NCBI GenBank assembly: GCA_019914995.1
Contig: CM034128.1
Span: 808,501 to 872,500, forward strand
Reading direction: 5' to 3'
Source: Acanthochlamys bracteata
Lineage: Eukaryota > Streptophyta > Magnoliopsida > Pandanales > Velloziaceae
DNA: 64,000 nucleotides
The notes beneath the pieces were generated by a model. That model saw nothing but the letters and a program-made list of their open reading frames with translations. It was not told the origin of the DNA and did not search any database. Position 1 is the stretch's first letter. Each line of letters begins with the position of its first letter. Of this stretch, positions 63,668 to 64,000 are shown piece after piece. Made by a program: the position numbers and the translations under genes.

Positions 63668-64000
63668 GGATATATGGAGCTGAATAGAAACGAAACTACG
63701 AACTCTGAGAACGAAAGTAGGCGTGAGCACATATTTATAAGCCGACTTAAACAGAGTCCGAATAGAGAAAGGAGTTTGGTTTCGTAAAGAACACTTGAAG
63801 GTGGCGTTCGGTAAGGTGCTTACAAACTTTTTAAAATAAAATATATCTTTATTTTTTTAAAAACAATTTTATTTTTTTAATTTTAAAAAATAATAAAAAT
63901 ATGAAATAAAAAAATTTATTACGTAAAATTTTTTTATATTTTAAATTTTTTAAATATTTATAAAATATATATTAACAAATATAAAATTAAAAATAAATTT
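63668..64000. other. Promoter of the CDK-like kinase and an AT-rich element
   Basis: The kinase promoter occupies 63668-63790. From about 63797 (GGCGTTCGGTAAGGTGC) to the window end runs an AT-rich element related to 34150-34390, cut by the edge. Confidence 0.5.
63732..63739 (-). promoter_or_regulatory. TATA box of the CDK-like kinase
   Basis: TATAAATA on the minus strand, 65 bp upstream of the chosen ATG. It lies directly against the frame's furthest upstream possible start (a GTG at 63730), ruling that start out. Confidence 0.65.

Noticed and set aside
63668-63730. Longer CDK-like kinase start at 63730
   Set aside because: The codon is GTG and a TATA box lies immediately upstream, leaving no room for a transcription start. 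The ATG at 63667 also has a better context.

Overview
This window is nuclear DNA from a flowering plant, most likely a woody eudicot; I cannot name the species. The genes are intron-rich with GT-AG junctions, the space between them is very AT-rich, and every intact protein is most like a land-plant family. Four genes (a REVEILLE MYB, CBE1, plastid ribosomal protein uL5c and MPK4) are neighbours, from memory, in the Arabidopsis At4g01280-At4g01370 block, so this looks like a rearranged version of that neighbourhood.

Layout. 1-3626: MPK4-type MAP kinase, minus strand, 3' end outside the window. 5279-11342: NOA1/RIF1, a plastid circularly permuted GTPase in 13 exons. 12234-15360: an endosulfine gene with a long 5' leader intron. 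16922-19980: a decayed Ty3/gypsy-type LTR element with only a gag/protease-like interior. 20444-22892: a disrupted trihelix (GT-2/GTL2-like) gene. 22977-35060: an old tandem duplication carrying two almost identical intronless polyphenol oxidase genes, one complete PINX1-like G-patch gene and one 3' fragment of it. 35383-40116: REVEILLE 6-like MYB. 43094-50427: CBE1, an eIF4E-binding protein, with an RTE-type LINE in one intron. 51378-52389: MinD pseudogene. 54023-55578: plastid uL5c. 56145-59474: CWC15 splicing-factor pseudogene with a copia fragment inside. 60068-61142: YIF1 Golgi protein. 62600-63667: an intronless, non-PSTAIRE CDK-like kinase.

The genes do not form a pathway or operon; they are independent housekeeping, signalling and defence genes. 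The most notable structure is the PPO duplication. A core of about 3.16 kb (22977-26132 and 30839-33993) is nearly identical, with both 514-residue proteins the same, while homologous sequence further along the same two units (about 29650-30838 and 34000-35060) has clearly diverged. That mosaic suggests recent gene conversion, a nested second duplication, or an assembly problem. Three host genes (trihelix, MinD, CWC15) are broken, so the locus has collected decaying paralogues between intact conserved genes. I found no CRISPR, tRNA, rRNA or clearly undescribed multi-gene system.
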